From Mya arenaria (taxonomy: Eukaryota > Mollusca > Bivalvia > Myida > Myidae): 64,000 bases of DNA. Position numbers and translations under genes: made by a program. The stretch's first letter is position 1; every line of letters starts with the position of its first letter. Of this stretch, positions 1-12,238 are shown in pieces. Location: contig NC_069138.1 in the NCBI RefSeq assembly GCF_026914265.1, forward strand, positions 35,462,098 to 35,526,097. Direction: 5' to 3'. The notes beneath the pieces were generated by a model. It was not told the DNA's origin. It saw only the letters and a list, made by a program, of their open reading frames with translations, and made no database searches.

Positions 1-1050
1 ATCAAAGTCATTCAAAGTATTCTGAACGATAAATATCAGTGCCACAATGAAGATTCACACATATTTTATGTATACATATATCGTCATAAGTAATTGTTTA
101 AGTTACAGTTCATTATATTATCTCTAAAGGACTGACGGAACAATAATAATATCATATTACACCATAGGGTTCATTTCAATCACGCACACAAAACGCGCCA
201 GGGGAAGTAAGCAAATTGAATGATCCTCATTCAAAAAGAGAATCAATACCAGTGTTCATGCATGAGGTATTTCAAAAAAGATATTTAGTTTAATGGTATA
301 ATCAAATCAAGTTGTCTTTAATGATTTATTGTGTTTACATCAACTAGAACACCATGAATCGGATTCATTGCTTATTGAGAGCGCCGTTCTGCTGAAGGTC
401 ACCATGACATCAACAACAACTGCTCCATTCGCACCACCTTTTTTCTGGGTGCGGAACATGTCTGTACGGTAGCGTTGTATGTGTCGTTCCTTAGCAGTTT
501 CGAGCACTCAATACGCTCTAGGTGCGTGATATTGAAATGGATTCCCATTTTAATGATGAGCCTTGAAGTGTATAATAAACTGAAACTTAGACTTCAGCAA
601 TATCAAGCAGGAAGTAAATTTGTTTACCTTTTTTTCAATCTGCAAATATATCACTTATATCAGATAGCTCACTAGTACACTTTCACTCAGTTTACAAATG
701 TATACACATTTTTCATGTAATAAACATTATTATGTATTATTTTAAGTTGTAATTTTGGTTTAAACAAATGGAAACTACGCACATAGACACGACAAAACAA
801 ACAGACGTCACGTGTTCGTACTATGAACGATTTCATAGGGCGATATAAACATCATTGCTATCGGAGCTACTCGGTAATTTCCGGGGTTGGCAACTCCGAC
901 TCTACATTCGGAGCATCTCGGCCTTTTTTACGAAAACAACCTCAGATGTATGCCGGTACATCAGTAGAAGTAGTTCGTAAAATTTTGAATTATATTATTA
1001 ATAAATTGTAGTGTTTTAGGTTGTTTTTGTAGATCTAAGTTTAAATTGAT
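1..1050 (-). other. 5' flank of an eighth class-2 TRIM-like copy
   Basis: No gene is open here. The stretch matches, base by base with small changes, the regions just upstream of the G2 start (14780-15840) and the G7 start (55540-56480). Shared landmarks in order are the 'cacaatgaagac' segment, 'acgcgccaggg', the 'tcaactagaac' segment and the GACGTCACGTG/CGATATAA module near 805-850. In G2 and G7 that module lies about 875 bp from the ATG, so an off-window copy should start roughly 70 bp left of position 1. The 60-66 aa open frames here are chance. Confidence 0.75.
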
Positions 1051-1555
1051 TGCCAGTGAAGTGTATTATTGCAAACAAAATTAAGATTCACAAGAGTTGA
1101 GTCATTAAGTTTAACTGCTAGATTGAAATGACTTAGCGATCTAGCGATGCCCCCCCCCCCACCGGAAATAAGGAAAAAACATTCCAAGTTTACTTTGGAG
1201 TCAAAGTCAATATCGGAGAAAATAGTAATAAAATACGCGCTAATTTCACCATTATGGATAAAAAAGGTTTAAATTGTCTGGGGTGAGTACCTCCAAGTCA
1301 CCCTACAAACGTTCAAAACTATTTCAATTTAGGTTGAGGGAGAGGCGAATGTCCAAAGGTGTGCCCGTAAATATAGCCCCCTCTTATGTCAATTCCTGGA
1401 CCCGCTCCAGACAATGACCGTTTTTATTTCTATTAAAAAACCCTTTTTATTCAAGTAATAATAGTGTCAAGTGCAACGGCTTACTCTGACATTCAGGCTA
1501 TTACTTCATAAAGTCATAAATATTTTTCATTGGGACTATATTGTCCAACTGTTAA
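1051..1555. other. intergenic, no gene seen
   Basis: AT-rich spacer with a short poly-C run near 1149-1160. I see no open frame, RNA or repeat structure beyond short matches to spacer elsewhere in the array (for example 'cattgggactatattgtccaa', also near 34880). Confidence 0.5.
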
Positions 1556-2049
1556 TTAAAGGGACTGTGTCACAGATTGGCACCAGTTTTTTTCTGTAAC
1601 GAATCTCAGGACAATTATCTAATAGAATGTGTTACGCTTTGTTATCATAATTGTAAAAAAGTACCAAAATGTAAAACAAAAAATGGTGTCGGAGACCGGG
1701 TTCGAACCCGCGTCGCCAAAATTGTAGTTTAGCTTCTTACTCACTGCGCTACATAGGCTTATTCTAATCAGGTGACATAATTAAGCTAATAAACCTACCT
1801 CGGTAATATCACGTGATAACACCGACTAGCCAATCACGCATAAGGAATGAATTCTACCAGGTAGACATACTCAATGGAAATTTAATGGAAAAATACGAAA
1901 TAACTGCTAAACTTATATAAATTGTAAACTATGTGGTACTTAGTTAGTAAGTTTCAATACATTGTTCACGATGCCAAGTTTATGTCAGTTTTCGACAATT
2001 TTCTCTGTTATCCCGCTTTTTTATCATACGTGAGACAGCCCCTTTAATA
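1556..2049. mobile_element. TTAA-flanked MITE carrying a tRNA-like segment
   Basis: The element runs from TTAA at 1556-1559 to TTAA at 2046-2049. Its ends are imperfect inverted repeats (left AGGGACTGTGTCAC, right GTGAGACAGCCCCT), so the target duplication is TTAA. Inside, on the minus strand around 1763-1688, is a tRNA-like stretch with an A-box-like TAGCGCAGTGAG and a perfect B-box GGGTTCGAACCC. The acceptor and anticodon arms are not convincing, so this is a tRNA-derived promoter in a non-autonomous element, not a tRNA gene. TTAA duplication is a piggyBac habit; family assignment is inference. Confidence 0.7.
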
Positions 2050-2169
2050 CTTAAACGAAAATTAATAATCACCAAATGAATCAAGTCTGATTGTTGTTTT
2101 ATTGGATAGGTAAATGTAATAACCAAAAAATAAATCAGCTCAGCTGTTGTTGATTTTCTAAAGTCTGAA

Positions 2170-2440
2170 GATGGTGTTAGTACACAAATATACAGTTTTG
2201 AGACAAAGCACTTTCACCGTGGCTACGCAGGAACCAGGTCTGTGATATAATACAATGTAACTTTATACAACCTAATGTGTGCATACGCTGGTGGTGTTCG
2301 TGATCCTCCGCTGCTAAATCAAGGTTTTTTAAACTGTTGTACGGATTTTGGACGAGGCACTTCATCGAGGCTACGAAATTGTAGTACAATATACAAGCAG
2401 CTACATCAATGTACCAAGTTTATAGAACGTCTATACTGTC
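2170..2440. repeat. interspersed spacer repeat
   Basis: Contains the segment with 'tgtgcatacgctggtggtgtt' and 'caatatacaagcagctaca'. Related copies occur near 9970-10180, 22810-22990, 35060-35260, 40490-40960, 49440-49690 and 57420-57880. Both 70-72 aa frames are shadows of this repeat. Its class is unknown; it travels with the duplicated blocks. Confidence 0.6.
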
Positions 2441-2481
2441 TGATACATTCAATTTTCAATATATACCCATTATGTTATAGT

Positions 2482-2590
2482 GAGATGACGTGAAGTAAAT
2501 TAAAGAGTGATTAAGAATGGGCGAACTGAGCGTAGCGTACGAGCCCTTCTTAATCGTTAAGATTATACTTCAGGTCATATAACTGACTAA
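2482..2590. mobile_element. short foldback element
   Basis: About 110 bp with inverted ends: 'gatgacgtgaagtaa' on the left against 'tacttcaggtcatat' on the right, with central 'gagcgtagcg' and 'gagcccttctta'. A cleaner copy lies at 35338-35449 and diverged ones near 9690-9777 and 22541-22617. A non-autonomous foldback MITE is the simplest reading. Confidence 0.6.
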
Positions 2591-3030
2591 GAATACAACC
2601 TCGTTGGCTGATACATTGTCAACGCAAAATCTCACACAGGAAAGGTGTATCGGATGAATGGCAGAAGGCGGACCTTTAAAAACCCGGGAAAGTTGAAAAT
2701 CTTAATGATATAGTCTAGTTCTTAACAATTGCTTATCTGCAATTTCATTGGCTGACAATGTTGGCTGTATTCTAAATTCATGTATAACTTCTGTATTTTC
2801 AAATTCGATTTTCTCGATTATTGTTCAAGAAAAATAGTTTTAATTTAACACACTATTGTTTGGCAACATTGGCTAAACAAAAACTATAAACTCACTCAAC
2901 TGTGGCGATCGGGTCAGTTTTACGCGTGGTGCAGGAAAGATCTCCCAATTTTGCACGAGGAAAAGTAGGTGAGCAAACATATCGAAGTTTGTTCTCATTT
3001 AAGTTTTCTATCGTAAAAATATAGAATCAT

Positions 3031-3420
3031 TTGTGTGTTCAAATAAATAATCAAGAGCGAGAAAAGCATGGTGGTGGTTCGGTGATGGTGAGGACCGGAA
3101 TGTCATTACACCTAGCCACACTTGTTCAAGAGAACTTTAACGCCGCTAGATATCAGCATGATATTTTGGTACCAGTTGATATTTCGCACCTACGAGGCAG
3201 TGGATGTGGCATGGTAATGCCGCACGAGGGTACCGGTCCAAACAGCGCGTGCGACACAGGCGTTACTAGAGCAGTAGATTGTCCGGCGGCAGCCTTTCCC
3301 TTCCAAGCCGCCAAATCTCAACGTTATTGAGCATGTGTGAGACGAGCCAGACAGACGACTAAGGAGGCGACCCGAATCCTCTCTGATTTTTGCTCATCGG
3401 TGAAATGCACCGTCTGTTTG
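3031..3420 (+). pseudogene. Tc1/mariner transposase relic (C-terminal half)
   Basis: The frame reads GSVMVRTGMSL, then an 'NFNAARYQHDILVPV' segment and 'HLRGSGCGMVM'. This is the order of the central and C-terminal part of Tc1-type DDE transposases (…GSVMVWGGIS…NLNAxRYxxxIL…). The following PDLNxIEHxWDE region is present only in another frame (3310-3360), so there is at least one frameshift. The N-terminal DNA-binding half is absent and no terminal repeats were found. It is one of five relics, all on the plus strand. Confidence 0.75.
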
Positions 3421-3649
3421 ACGACGCCGTTATCAGACGTTTACATGACGTAAACATATTGTCATTTTTGTAAACTAATTTAGATTTATTTTTTGAACAT
3501 GCAGTGTATCAGTTTTGGATTCACTATAGCACATGTAGCAGTAATGATTACCTTACATGTTTTAAAACATACACTTAGATTGGTTATTTCATATCAAGTT
3601 TATTGCCAGAAAACGTAACATATGACATGTGGTCGGCGGGTTGGAGTGG

Positions 3650-3708
3650 TCACGTGGACAGGCTGAACCAGACGGTGATGAACTCGGCCTCCGATATCTT
3701 ATGGTCCA
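3650..3708 (-). pseudogene. orphan terminal EF-hand exon
   Basis: On the minus strand, TTTACCCACAG ends at 3709 and is followed by a 59-base exon reading (V)DHKISEAEFITVWFSLST and a TGA at 3652-3650. With a phase-1 entry this matches the second half of an EF-hand loop as it is split in the gene at 59419-61731 (G)DGEIDETEF. Loop position 6, normally Gly, is His. No partner exon with the first half of the loop is visible to the right, so I take it as an orphaned exon copied with the array. Paralogues lie at 41915-41973 and 58498-58556. Confidence 0.55.
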
Positions 3709-3917
3709 CTGTGGGTAAACATGGCACATGGATTATACAATATGTGCACATTTGGCACCGGCTTTGTCAGAGTCTAGGATCACAGTGTTTTCGATAATAA
3801 CACAATTTGGGGCCTCAGTTGTTATAAGGTCAATTGTGAACGACAGCTATACTTGTACTTGGCGTCACTCTCAATTCATTGTTTGATGCATAGAAGCCAG
3901 AACTGGTGACATTTTTT

Positions 3918-4060
3918 TCAGAAGTAAAGATACATTTTCACTGAACGGGCTCGAACACCTAGGCTCTTGGCTAAGAGGCGTACACATACACCACTTGACC
4001 ACTTACACTCAAAACTGTGTGTGTATGCTCCCCGAGGTTTCAGATTTAGAACGAAGAAAA
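3918..4060 (-). mobile_element. tRNA-derived SINE-like repeat
   Basis: Read on the minus strand, a tRNA-like head has an A-box-like TGGTCAAGTGG and a B-box-like GTGTTCGAGCCCG, followed by a conserved tail ending near 'atgtcaccag'. Copies lie at 42180-42300 and 58755-58880. In each case it sits a little to the right of the orphan EF-hand exon, so this block spread by segmental duplication. The 61-62 aa frames over it are shadows. Confidence 0.6.
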
Positions 4061-4369
4061 CCCCCACATCTGAACAATTTTTGTCACACAATACTAAGTA
4101 CAAGTTTTGGGAAAGTGTTCAGGTTATAGGTAACCTAAGGCAAATGATATTTTGAAATGGCTATATATGACGTCTGACCATAACTTTGAAGATGTGTGAC
4201 TGAAACACTGTATTTATGAGTATTTATGAAGCGGTCACAAAGTGGCCCACCCTTTGATACTTATGTGTGGCCTAGACCTTGAAGTGTCCGCTCGACAGGT
4301 AGGACCTTTTTGCTTAGTCAATCTGAAATTCTTCAATCGGTTAAGGGGCTATAGAGCGGACATCAAACG

Positions 4370-4640
4370 GTTGGCGGATGGACGGGCATATGGACAAAGT
4401 GGTCCCTTTTGAGAGAATAAAATGCCACATAGTGCTTTATGAAGAAGCCATGAAAAGGGGGCACGAAATGATACCGCATGGACGGTCACACAGTGGTCTC
4501 TTTGGGTATAATTAAAATATAACATGGTGGTTTATGAAGAAGCCATGAAAAGGGGGCACGAAATGATACCGAATGGACGGTCAAACAGTGGTCTCTTTGG
4601 GTATAATTGAAATATAACATGGTGGCTTATGAAGTTGCCA
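4370..4640. repeat. tandem repeat, period 95 bp
   Basis: The segment beginning 'gaagaagccatgaaaagggg' at 4441 recurs almost unchanged at 4536, giving a 95-bp period with two good units and diverged flanking units. Single or degenerate units are seen at 43090-43210 and 59200-59360. Confidence 0.8.
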
Positions 4641-4698
4641 TGTATAGAGGGGACATAAACTAGTTCCCAGAATCGTGCACTCAGTAAAACCACGGTCT

Positions 4699-5067
4699 TT
4701 AAAACTGCACTCTCACAGATATACCATTTTTACAACTTTATTTTTATTTTTTGTCTTGGAAAGAGCATTTTTGCGTAAATATTTTCAAACCAATGATACA
4801 AGATTGCTGACAAATAATCAGTAATAATTAGTTTTTCATATTTCTGTTCGAAAATTAATGTGTTATGGCTTAAACCGTTACTAACGGTTTAAGAAAAATG
4901 CATAAAACATCAATTTTTGAACGTACATATAAAAATCTGCGATCTTTTTTTTGTCAGCAGTCTAATATAACTGGTTTCTATGGATTTTCGCAAACATTGG
5001 CTAGTTCCAAGACAAAAAATAAAAAAAAAGTTGTCAAAACGTTCAATCTGTGAAAGTGCAGCTTTAA
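4699..5067. mobile_element. TTAA-flanked foldback MITE, family 2
   Basis: Starts TTAA AACTGCACTCTCACAG and ends TGTGAAAGTGCAGC TTTAA, so the ends are inverted repeats bounded by TTAA. Much of the interior is also self-complementary (for example 'cggtttaagaaaaatgcata' near the centre). Full copies lie at 17958-18292 and 46179-46561. A half element is at about 5385-5432. There is no transposase. Confidence 0.85.
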
Positions 5068-5552
5068 AGATAAGCCCTCACAGAGTTCATGTTTGCTATA
5101 ATTGATATCAAAACGTGTTCTAAATGAGTTACCTTATCGATATCTGTGAACATACACTTAGACACGGGTTACCATATTAAAGTGACATATAATTTTTTGA
5201 ACGGGAATTTATTAATCCAACCCAAACCTTCCCTTCCGGCAAGATGAAATCGTTTTGCTATATTTTTAAATAAGTTAGAACAAAAGGACTATTATTTGAA
5301 GTTCTGATGACTACTTCGTATTGTAACAAGGAGTTTGCATGTATAACAAGCGATCATAAATTTTCACATAAATTGGCTCGTTTCAAGAAAAAAAATAGCG
5401 TTCAATCTGTGAGAATGCAGCTTTTATAACGGCTTTGAACGCTTCGTTGTTGCGTGTTGCATGATTGGTTGATTAACATTATCACGTGATGTTATCAATG
5501 TATTGAAAATGCCAATAAGCTCTAAAACTTTAACCGGACGCTGACGCTGACA

Positions 5553-5725
5553 CCAGGTCGAGTAGTATAACCCCCCATTATACTTCAAATAGTCGAGGTA
5601 AAAAAATGTTCGAGCACTTGTTTATGTTTGTAATAATTGTGTACGAAAGGAAATGTTCCGGACCATTTAGCTTCAAGAAAACGTTTGGAAAAGGGATAGC
5701 CAAAACGTAACAAATGGTGAGTAAT
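5553..5725. repeat. conserved module 3' of propeller exons
   Basis: Begins 'ccaggtcgagtagtata', continues through 'aatagtcgaggtaaaa' and ends at a plus-strand CAAATG followed by GTGAGTAATG. The same module is found at about 11326-11480, 18424-18600, 24152-24305, 46695-46862 and 52226-52398, each 0.6-1.1 kb left of a propeller-exon stop. Its function is unknown; it may be the tail of a transposon copied with the array or a transcribed plus-strand element. Confidence 0.6.
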
Positions 5726-6290
5726 GTTCATTTTGTTATGTAGTTATATTTTGTACAATATTTTCCGTGTTACAAGTGAGATACTCAATTGATCAAAGGG
5801 AAGTAATAGCAATTGTTTTAAAAAGTAGTGTTTGGAGATGTTATTTTCGCTTCTAAGCTTGCAGTGAAACTTCCACTGTTTAATTTCACTGATAAAACAC
5901 CTTATTTCACAGAAAAACATAAACGAAAGAATAATCTACTAAGAGTTTAGATAGTATACAGTGCGCTAAATTATATAGTTTCCTTTAGTACATATGACCA
6001 CACACTATAAGACGTTCCTTTCCATCTTAACGTAGATTTTATGATGATGCGTAACATGTCCTTTTTCCGGTGATCAGTGTTCTGGTGTACACTATGATAC
6101 TCCCGCCTCTTAGAGTTTGATTATACTGGTAGACATACAGTTGACTTGGCGCGTTCTTATTGCACATAGGTAGATGAAAAAATGGAATACAAAATTTCGT
6201 TGTATTGTTTCTTACATACACACCAATCATTAAAACAATCGGTAACGTACCAACCATCATACAGTAATACGGAGTAGGTTATAATAAACA

Positions 6291-8726
6291 TTATACAACA
6301 GCACTGAAGACCTCCAATCCAACCAGAAGTTTTCTGCTCACTGGACAGAATGATAAATTGTCCGGAGCATTCTGGGACCCAAAGCCTTTTAACGATAAGA
6401 TAACTTTCAGGTTCGTCTCCTTTCCGTTTATCAAAAATATACTAGAAGAACTGCGAACAAACACTAGTATTCGTTCCTTTCCGACGTTGATGATTTCAGC
6501 TGGCCAGTAAAGCAACGGGTCGTCATATGTGTTGAGCAAACTTCCGTTGAAATCATGTTGAAAGATATGCATATTGCTAAAATCAGTAACGTAAATTGAG
6601 GAAGAGCTAACGGTTATATATTGTGCATCTACAGCCCTTGTTGTAAATGATTGCAACACTTCTCCAGTCATCGTTAATCTTTCTACATACGAGTATGCTG
6701 GTGCTTCTTCGTCGAGTTCACGTGATACAAAAAGGGTTTTATCATTGTATGCTAGTCCATAGCATGAACCGGATACGTCGATATTTGTCCCAGCAACTAC
6801 TAAACCGTTTTTAACGCTCACAAATTGTACTTTGTTTTCATCTGGAAGAGCAACAGCTGCGTGGCCGCTAGGGAGAGCACACGCCTGCCATGGGCATCCA
6901 ATCAGTTCTCTGCTTGACAAGACTTTGTTGACGTTAATATCTACGAGCATAACACATGCATTGATATAGTCGGCCAGAAGACATTTTCCTGGTTCCACAA
7001 GAGCGGAACTTGTTATCCAGGATCGGTTTGAGTCTTCTGTGCAGGAAATGTCCAGCTCGGCATCTTTTGTCCATTCCACAGTGGATAGATCTATGTCTGT
7101 CTCTGATGTTATTCCTGAAATGAAGGAAGCGTAGATTATTTAAGTAAAAGTAAGAACACATACACGAGTAAATAAAATTGAAAGGTCGTTATATAGTTAT
7201 ATGCTTGGTTACAGAAATTTAATCAGCATTCGCCGAACGACCCCATTTGACAGAGATTGACTAATGCGTATTGAAACACTATTACATATTATTGCCCTAT
7301 GGCTTGCGTTTTATAAGAATTGTTTCGTATTAGACATATTTAAAATGCAGATGTCTAATGATACTTTTAAGATACGTGACGTCGACCGCGAGAATGAGTC
7401 CTGCAGCGGTAGAAAGTTGTGCAAACTTAATGTGTCTCATAAGCAGACAGTAAGTACAGTCAAACCCCGTTTGTTCGAAATCCCAGGGACTGGCGAAAAT
7501 ACCTCGAGCGTCGTAAATTTTGAGTCAAGCGGGAATGCTTACATTCAGTATAAGAAATCGCTCCTTTACATTCAGTTCGAGCCAACGAGGAATTCGAGCC
7601 AAGCGAGTTCGAGCCAACGGGGTTCGAGCCAACGGGGTTCGACTGTTCTATTTGGATTACTAGTATTTAAAAGTTATCTCTAATTCGAATTTTATACATT
7701 TTTTAATATTATAATCCAATCGCTTGTTTATATTCAGTTTTTGATAATTATGTGAATGCCAACTCTTGACTTATTTTCGCAGACGACGTCACAATTATTA
7801 ATTTTAAATGCAGATTTCTATTGATACTTCTAAGATCTAAACCTTCATTGGAGAAATCGACCCGTCCGAAGAAGTCTGAAGAGTTTATCAGAGCTTCCGT
7901 TTGTATGTCTTTTAGAAATGTGCAACGAACAGACGTGTCCAAAATTATCTCTGCGTTGATCTTATTGATTTCCCTTTGAAGCTTCACAAGTTGCTTCTTG
8001 GCCATTTTTGCACAAATAAAGTGCTGGTGTAACTGTTTTTCTGTCGTTTGCATGTCTGTTGTCGTTTCTGATAGAGTCTGTTTTAAGCCTGTTATCCCAT
8101 CTCTCAATTTTGAAAGTATTTCTTTTTGTTTGATCTCATTTTCTTTCATATTTTTCAGCAACATATTTTCTATTGTATCCAGAACAAGATTAATGTGTGC
8201 CCTAAATGTCCTCAGCTTCAGTATTTGTTCTTTTGTGTTTTCTGATACGAACGCCTCGGAATCGTTTACGCCGATGTTCAAAGCGGAAAGCACAGTTTCC
8301 ATGTGTGCAATGTTTTCGTTTAGAGTCTTATACTCCAAGGACTCTTTGTATTGCTTTGCTGTCTCTGACAAATACCTTACAATTTCGGTGATGTAACACA
8401 ATGCAGTCTGAGCATCCAAGGTCATCATGGGTTGGACAATAAAACTTTATCATTTCACTGCTGTGTTCATGGCACGGTTCGGTAGGCAGAAAATCAGCTT
8501 TGTCTTTGTTCATATAAAAAGGAGGCATTTTATCTTTCGTTAGGAATACGTGATTTCTTGACATAGCGAACCTCTTGTGGGCAGTAATACAAGGATCACA
8601 CATAAACTCCTTGCAAATCTTGCAGAAACCATTGGCGCTGATCTCTCATCCGTCCTCCAGGCACGGTTGACAGTGTAAAACAAACACCGCTGAGGCATTG
8701 TCTATTTTTTGTCCACCACCCTCCAT
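6291..8726 (-). pseudogene. G1: class-1 RING-less TRIM-like gene, inactivated
   Basis: The first coding exon is 7748-8726 and the second 6291-7114. The family order is B-box 1 (HCQPC … CKICKEFMCDPC), B-box 2 (PCHEHSSEM … CSDC), a coiled coil, then a propeller-like second exon with repeated LLADY, YGLAY and LVGLEVF-type strands. Exon 1 carries a TGA at 8648-8646 where the paralogues have CGA (Arg, a CpG-type change). It also has a 5-bp deletion near 8378 just before the coiled coil, which splits the frame. Exon 2 is fully open and has a good acceptor (TTCATTTCAG at 7115). The ATG follows a possible acceptor, suggesting an upstream non-coding exon. In this family such proteins act in innate immunity and RNA or ubiquitin pathways; this copy should not make a full protein. 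Confidence 0.85.
7457..7645. mobile_element. pogo/Tigger-like MITE in G1 intron
   Basis: Starts after TA with CAGTCAAACCCCGTT and ends AACGGGGTTCGACTG, which are inverted repeats of the pogo/Tigger type with a TA target. The interior holds a repeated 'cgagccaacgggg' motif. The right TA has become TT. Equivalent insertions sit in the introns of G2, G3, G5 and G7. Confidence 0.8.
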
Positions 8727-10440
8727 GATTGACCTGTAAAATTTGTTTATTGATCATATGCAGAGGCACACCAAACAGTGATACATTTTAACAACAGGTG
8801 TTCGACACAAAGCCTGGGCACTAAAATAAGGCCTTTCAATCCTTTGTTACTGTTTAGATAGTATTATTATTTCTATCTTATCAGTATCATAGCACTGAAG
8901 AGGCATATTTTAGTGTCCGATCTATTTGACGAACACCGTCGCGAGTTTATCTTTGAGAACTTAACTGGGTTACTTGCTATCTTGTCTGAAGTTTAGACTT
9001 TAGAAATATTAAGCGATTTAGCAGGAAGTAAAATTGATTACCTTTTTTTAATCTGCAAATAAACCAATTCTTTCAGATAACTCACTGGTACATTTTCACG
9101 TATACAAACGATTCATATCATGTAAGAAACATTTCCAATTATATAGTGTTGTAGTTTAAGGCTGTAACAACTGAAAACTACAAAACATGGACACGCCAAA
9201 ACATACAAACGTCACATGTTCGCTATATGAACGATTTTATTGGTCGATATTATCACATTAATACATCGTTTATTTTGTAGCTACTCGGCAATATCCGACT
9301 CTGATTAGTTAAAGGGAAATAATAATTTAAGGGAGATTACACTTTGTTTTGCAATGACTGTGTTTAAGTCTAATGAAATGTTTTAATTGTAAACTGCAGC
9401 CGCTAGCTCATTCTTTTACGTATTAATTTATTGAGTTATGAATAAATTTTATTAGGACTATTTTTTCCTATGATTGTTGGTAACAAAATGTTTATTGCTA
9501 ATCACATAAATTAGTACACCTTAATAGACGTTATAAAGTCTTTTGACGATTTTTATATTCGGCAGACTCGAGAGTTTCAAGGAGTTACAGGAATCCATTA
9601 AGAAATGTCAAAATTATTAAGAAGTATTCATGAGCGCTCATTATTTTTACTAGAACATAAATCAGCTCATCTGTTGTCTATGTAAAAGTTAGATGGCATG
9701 AAGTAAAATCTTAAAAATAAGAATTGGCGGACCTTCTTTATCATTAAGATTTAACTTCAGCCTCATCTTACTGACGCAGAATATATCCCCATTAGCTGTA
9801 TCATTCTCAACGCAAAATTTGAAACGGGGAGAGTGTATTGGATGAGACTGTAAACACCCGCGAACACTGAAGTTCTTAATGATTAAGCTTAGTACGTAAT
9901 GATCTCCAGTTATATTGGCTGAAAATTTCGATTGTATTCCAAGTCCATCTTACGTTTTAAGATGATGCTTGTACACTATTGTACTGGTTTGAGACAATGC
10001 AATATTAACCGAGGCTGCTGTTGTACCAGGTCGGTGATCTAGTTCAATTTATGCAACTGACTATTGTCTTGATATGATTGTGCGGTCCATGATTATCTGC
10101 TGCCATTAGTTGGCTTTTACAACATGGTACACGTTTGAGACAGATCACTTTTTACATCCCTTCTTCTTTATTTTTATGTATTTGAGCACATCATCAACTT
10201 TTTCACGTTTAAAAATTATCAACAATGTCGCTCAGGTTCAGATTTGTCATTTGGTGACGTTAAATAAATAAAGACATATTTGTTTGATGGTCACATGTAT
10301 TACTTCATTGCTGAATGTTAATCATGACATGAATGAAATACACCCAAGCTTAAGGAATATATTCCTTATTTTACCCGGTATAACTTTAAAAGCAACATTT
10401 ATATAACTGGCTCTATTTCATGGAAACTAAAATATGGTAA
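8727..10440 (-). other. class-1 5' flank of G1
   Basis: No coding region seen. It matches the flanks of G3 (21569-23300) and G6 (48588-49690). Just upstream of the ATG the paralogues read TTTACAG/GTGAATAATGG, which looks like a 3' splice site a few bases before the start codon. The GACGTCACATG/CGATAT module lies near 9205-9250, about 480 bp from the ATG. A degenerate foldback element is near 9690-9777. Confidence 0.65.
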
Positions 10441-10837
10441 TAGTTAGATGAAATGAAGTAAAATTATGTTGGATAATGGAAGAGGTGTTCCGGTCTACAA
10501 GCGTACGTATGACGTCAGTATAAAAAGGGTTACATAATCAAACCGAATTGAATGTCTGTCTTACGTCACACTATATATTATAATGTCAAAAGGTTATATA
10601 TATAGTCAAAACTCGAGAGAAACCCCATTGGTCATACCTACGCCCGCTTATTCAGACTGGACTACAACTTATGAGAAGTTTATTATGTATTTGTGTTTCA
10701 GATAAAATATTTTATTGACATTTTAATATTCTAATAAACTTTGATTTATGCATTTATTTCTATAGTATTGGAGTTATAACTAAAAATGCCAACCAGCCCT
10801 AAATCTTTAAATGGACGGCGACGCAGATGCTGACACC

Positions 10838-11325
10838 AGGCCCAATATCACGAAAATACTTCAGTCAAATCCCAAACTCAATCCCAACACATTTTTCCAC
10901 ATAGCATCAAAATTTATGTAAAATCATATATGTTTTTTACAGTTTTATAAGCGCATTCTATCATAGAATATGCTGATAAAAGCCTTTGGTCGAATTCCAA
11001 GGGAAATTGATTCTACAGCCAAAAATGTATTTGAGTAAAATTCTGTAATTTTTAAAAATATTGAGTAAAATATTGAGTATTCTTTATAAAATATTTGAGT
11101 AAAATATTCTGTATTCTTTATAAAATACTCAAGTATATTTTTAGCTCTAGAATTTTTTTTCTTTGAAATATTGACCAAATCCTTTTATCAACGCATTCCA
11201 TGAGAAAATACGTTTTCAAAAAGTGTCAAACATGCAGGATTTTGATAATACTATACTTTTATATGGTAAAATGAGTTGAGACTGAGTTTGAGATTTGACA
11301 TAAGTATTTTCGTGATATTGGGGCC
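10838..11325. mobile_element. MITE with long TIR inserted in the 3' module (G2 side)
   Basis: The ends are near-perfect inverted repeats: GGCCCAATATCACGAAAATA on the left and TATTTTCGTGATATTGGGGC on the right. The element interrupts 'gacaccaggtcgagtagtata', with 'agg' present on both sides. The uninterrupted site is preserved at about 5553, 18424, 46695 and 52226. The interior is AT-rich with repeated 'tgagtaaaat' and 'tctttataaaat'. The 77-aa frame inside is a shadow. Confidence 0.85.
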
Positions 11326-12238
11326 AGGTCGAGTAGTATAGCCCCACTTATTTTTCAAACGGTTGAAGTAAAATATTATGTTCGAGTATTTGTTTACGTT
11401 TGCCATGAGTGTGTACGAAAGCGAATGTTCGAGTATTTAACGTTTGATAAAGGGATAACAAATACGTAACAAATTGTAAGTACTGTTCATGTTTTAATGT
11501 AATTAGTGTTTCTTTTACCTAATAAGCCATTGTAAAATTGAGATACTCAATATTTGATTAAAGGGAAGTAACAGCAATTGACTTCAAAGCAGTCCTTGTT
11601 ATTTTCGCTTCTTAGCTTGCAGTAAAAATTTCCACTGTTTAATTTTACTCATAAAACAACTTATCTCAAAGAAAAACATAAACGAAAAGAAAATCTACTG
11701 AGAGTTTAGATATTTAACAATGCACTAATTTATACAGTGCCCTTATATATGACCTCACACTATAAAATGTTATTTGCTGTGCTAGATAGATCGTCTATTC
11801 TCAATTTACTTAACCATAGTTAGTTAGTGCTACCCAAGAACACTTTATATTTAAAACAGGTTATTTTTGTGCACCTAATTCAAAACGTAAATTATAAAAA
11901 AATTATTGAAAAAGAAATATTATAGTTATCAGTTAGTTCAGGTTTCTTTTTATCTTAATTATTTTTATGATGATGCGTTTACAGTGTTCTCAAAAAGAAC
12001 TCGCTGCCGACCAAAATGGACGGCTCAAATGGCAATAGGGCCGGTTCAAATCTGGAAAAATATATGAATTTTAAGTAGAATAAGTAATAGCTGTTTGGTT
12101 ACTTTACTACTTGAGACAGTTCAACCGAAAACTATTGAGAACTCCGTGCGTAAAATGTCCGTTTCACGCATGCGTGGTCACGTAACATTCATCCTACGGT
12201 GATACGGAACCAAATAAACTACTTTTTTTTAATAAACA

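Noticed and set aside
7264-7683. 139-aa plus-strand frame with SSQRGSSQRGS
   Set aside because: It lies in the G1 intron and runs through the pogo-like MITE; the repeat motif is the MITE interior.
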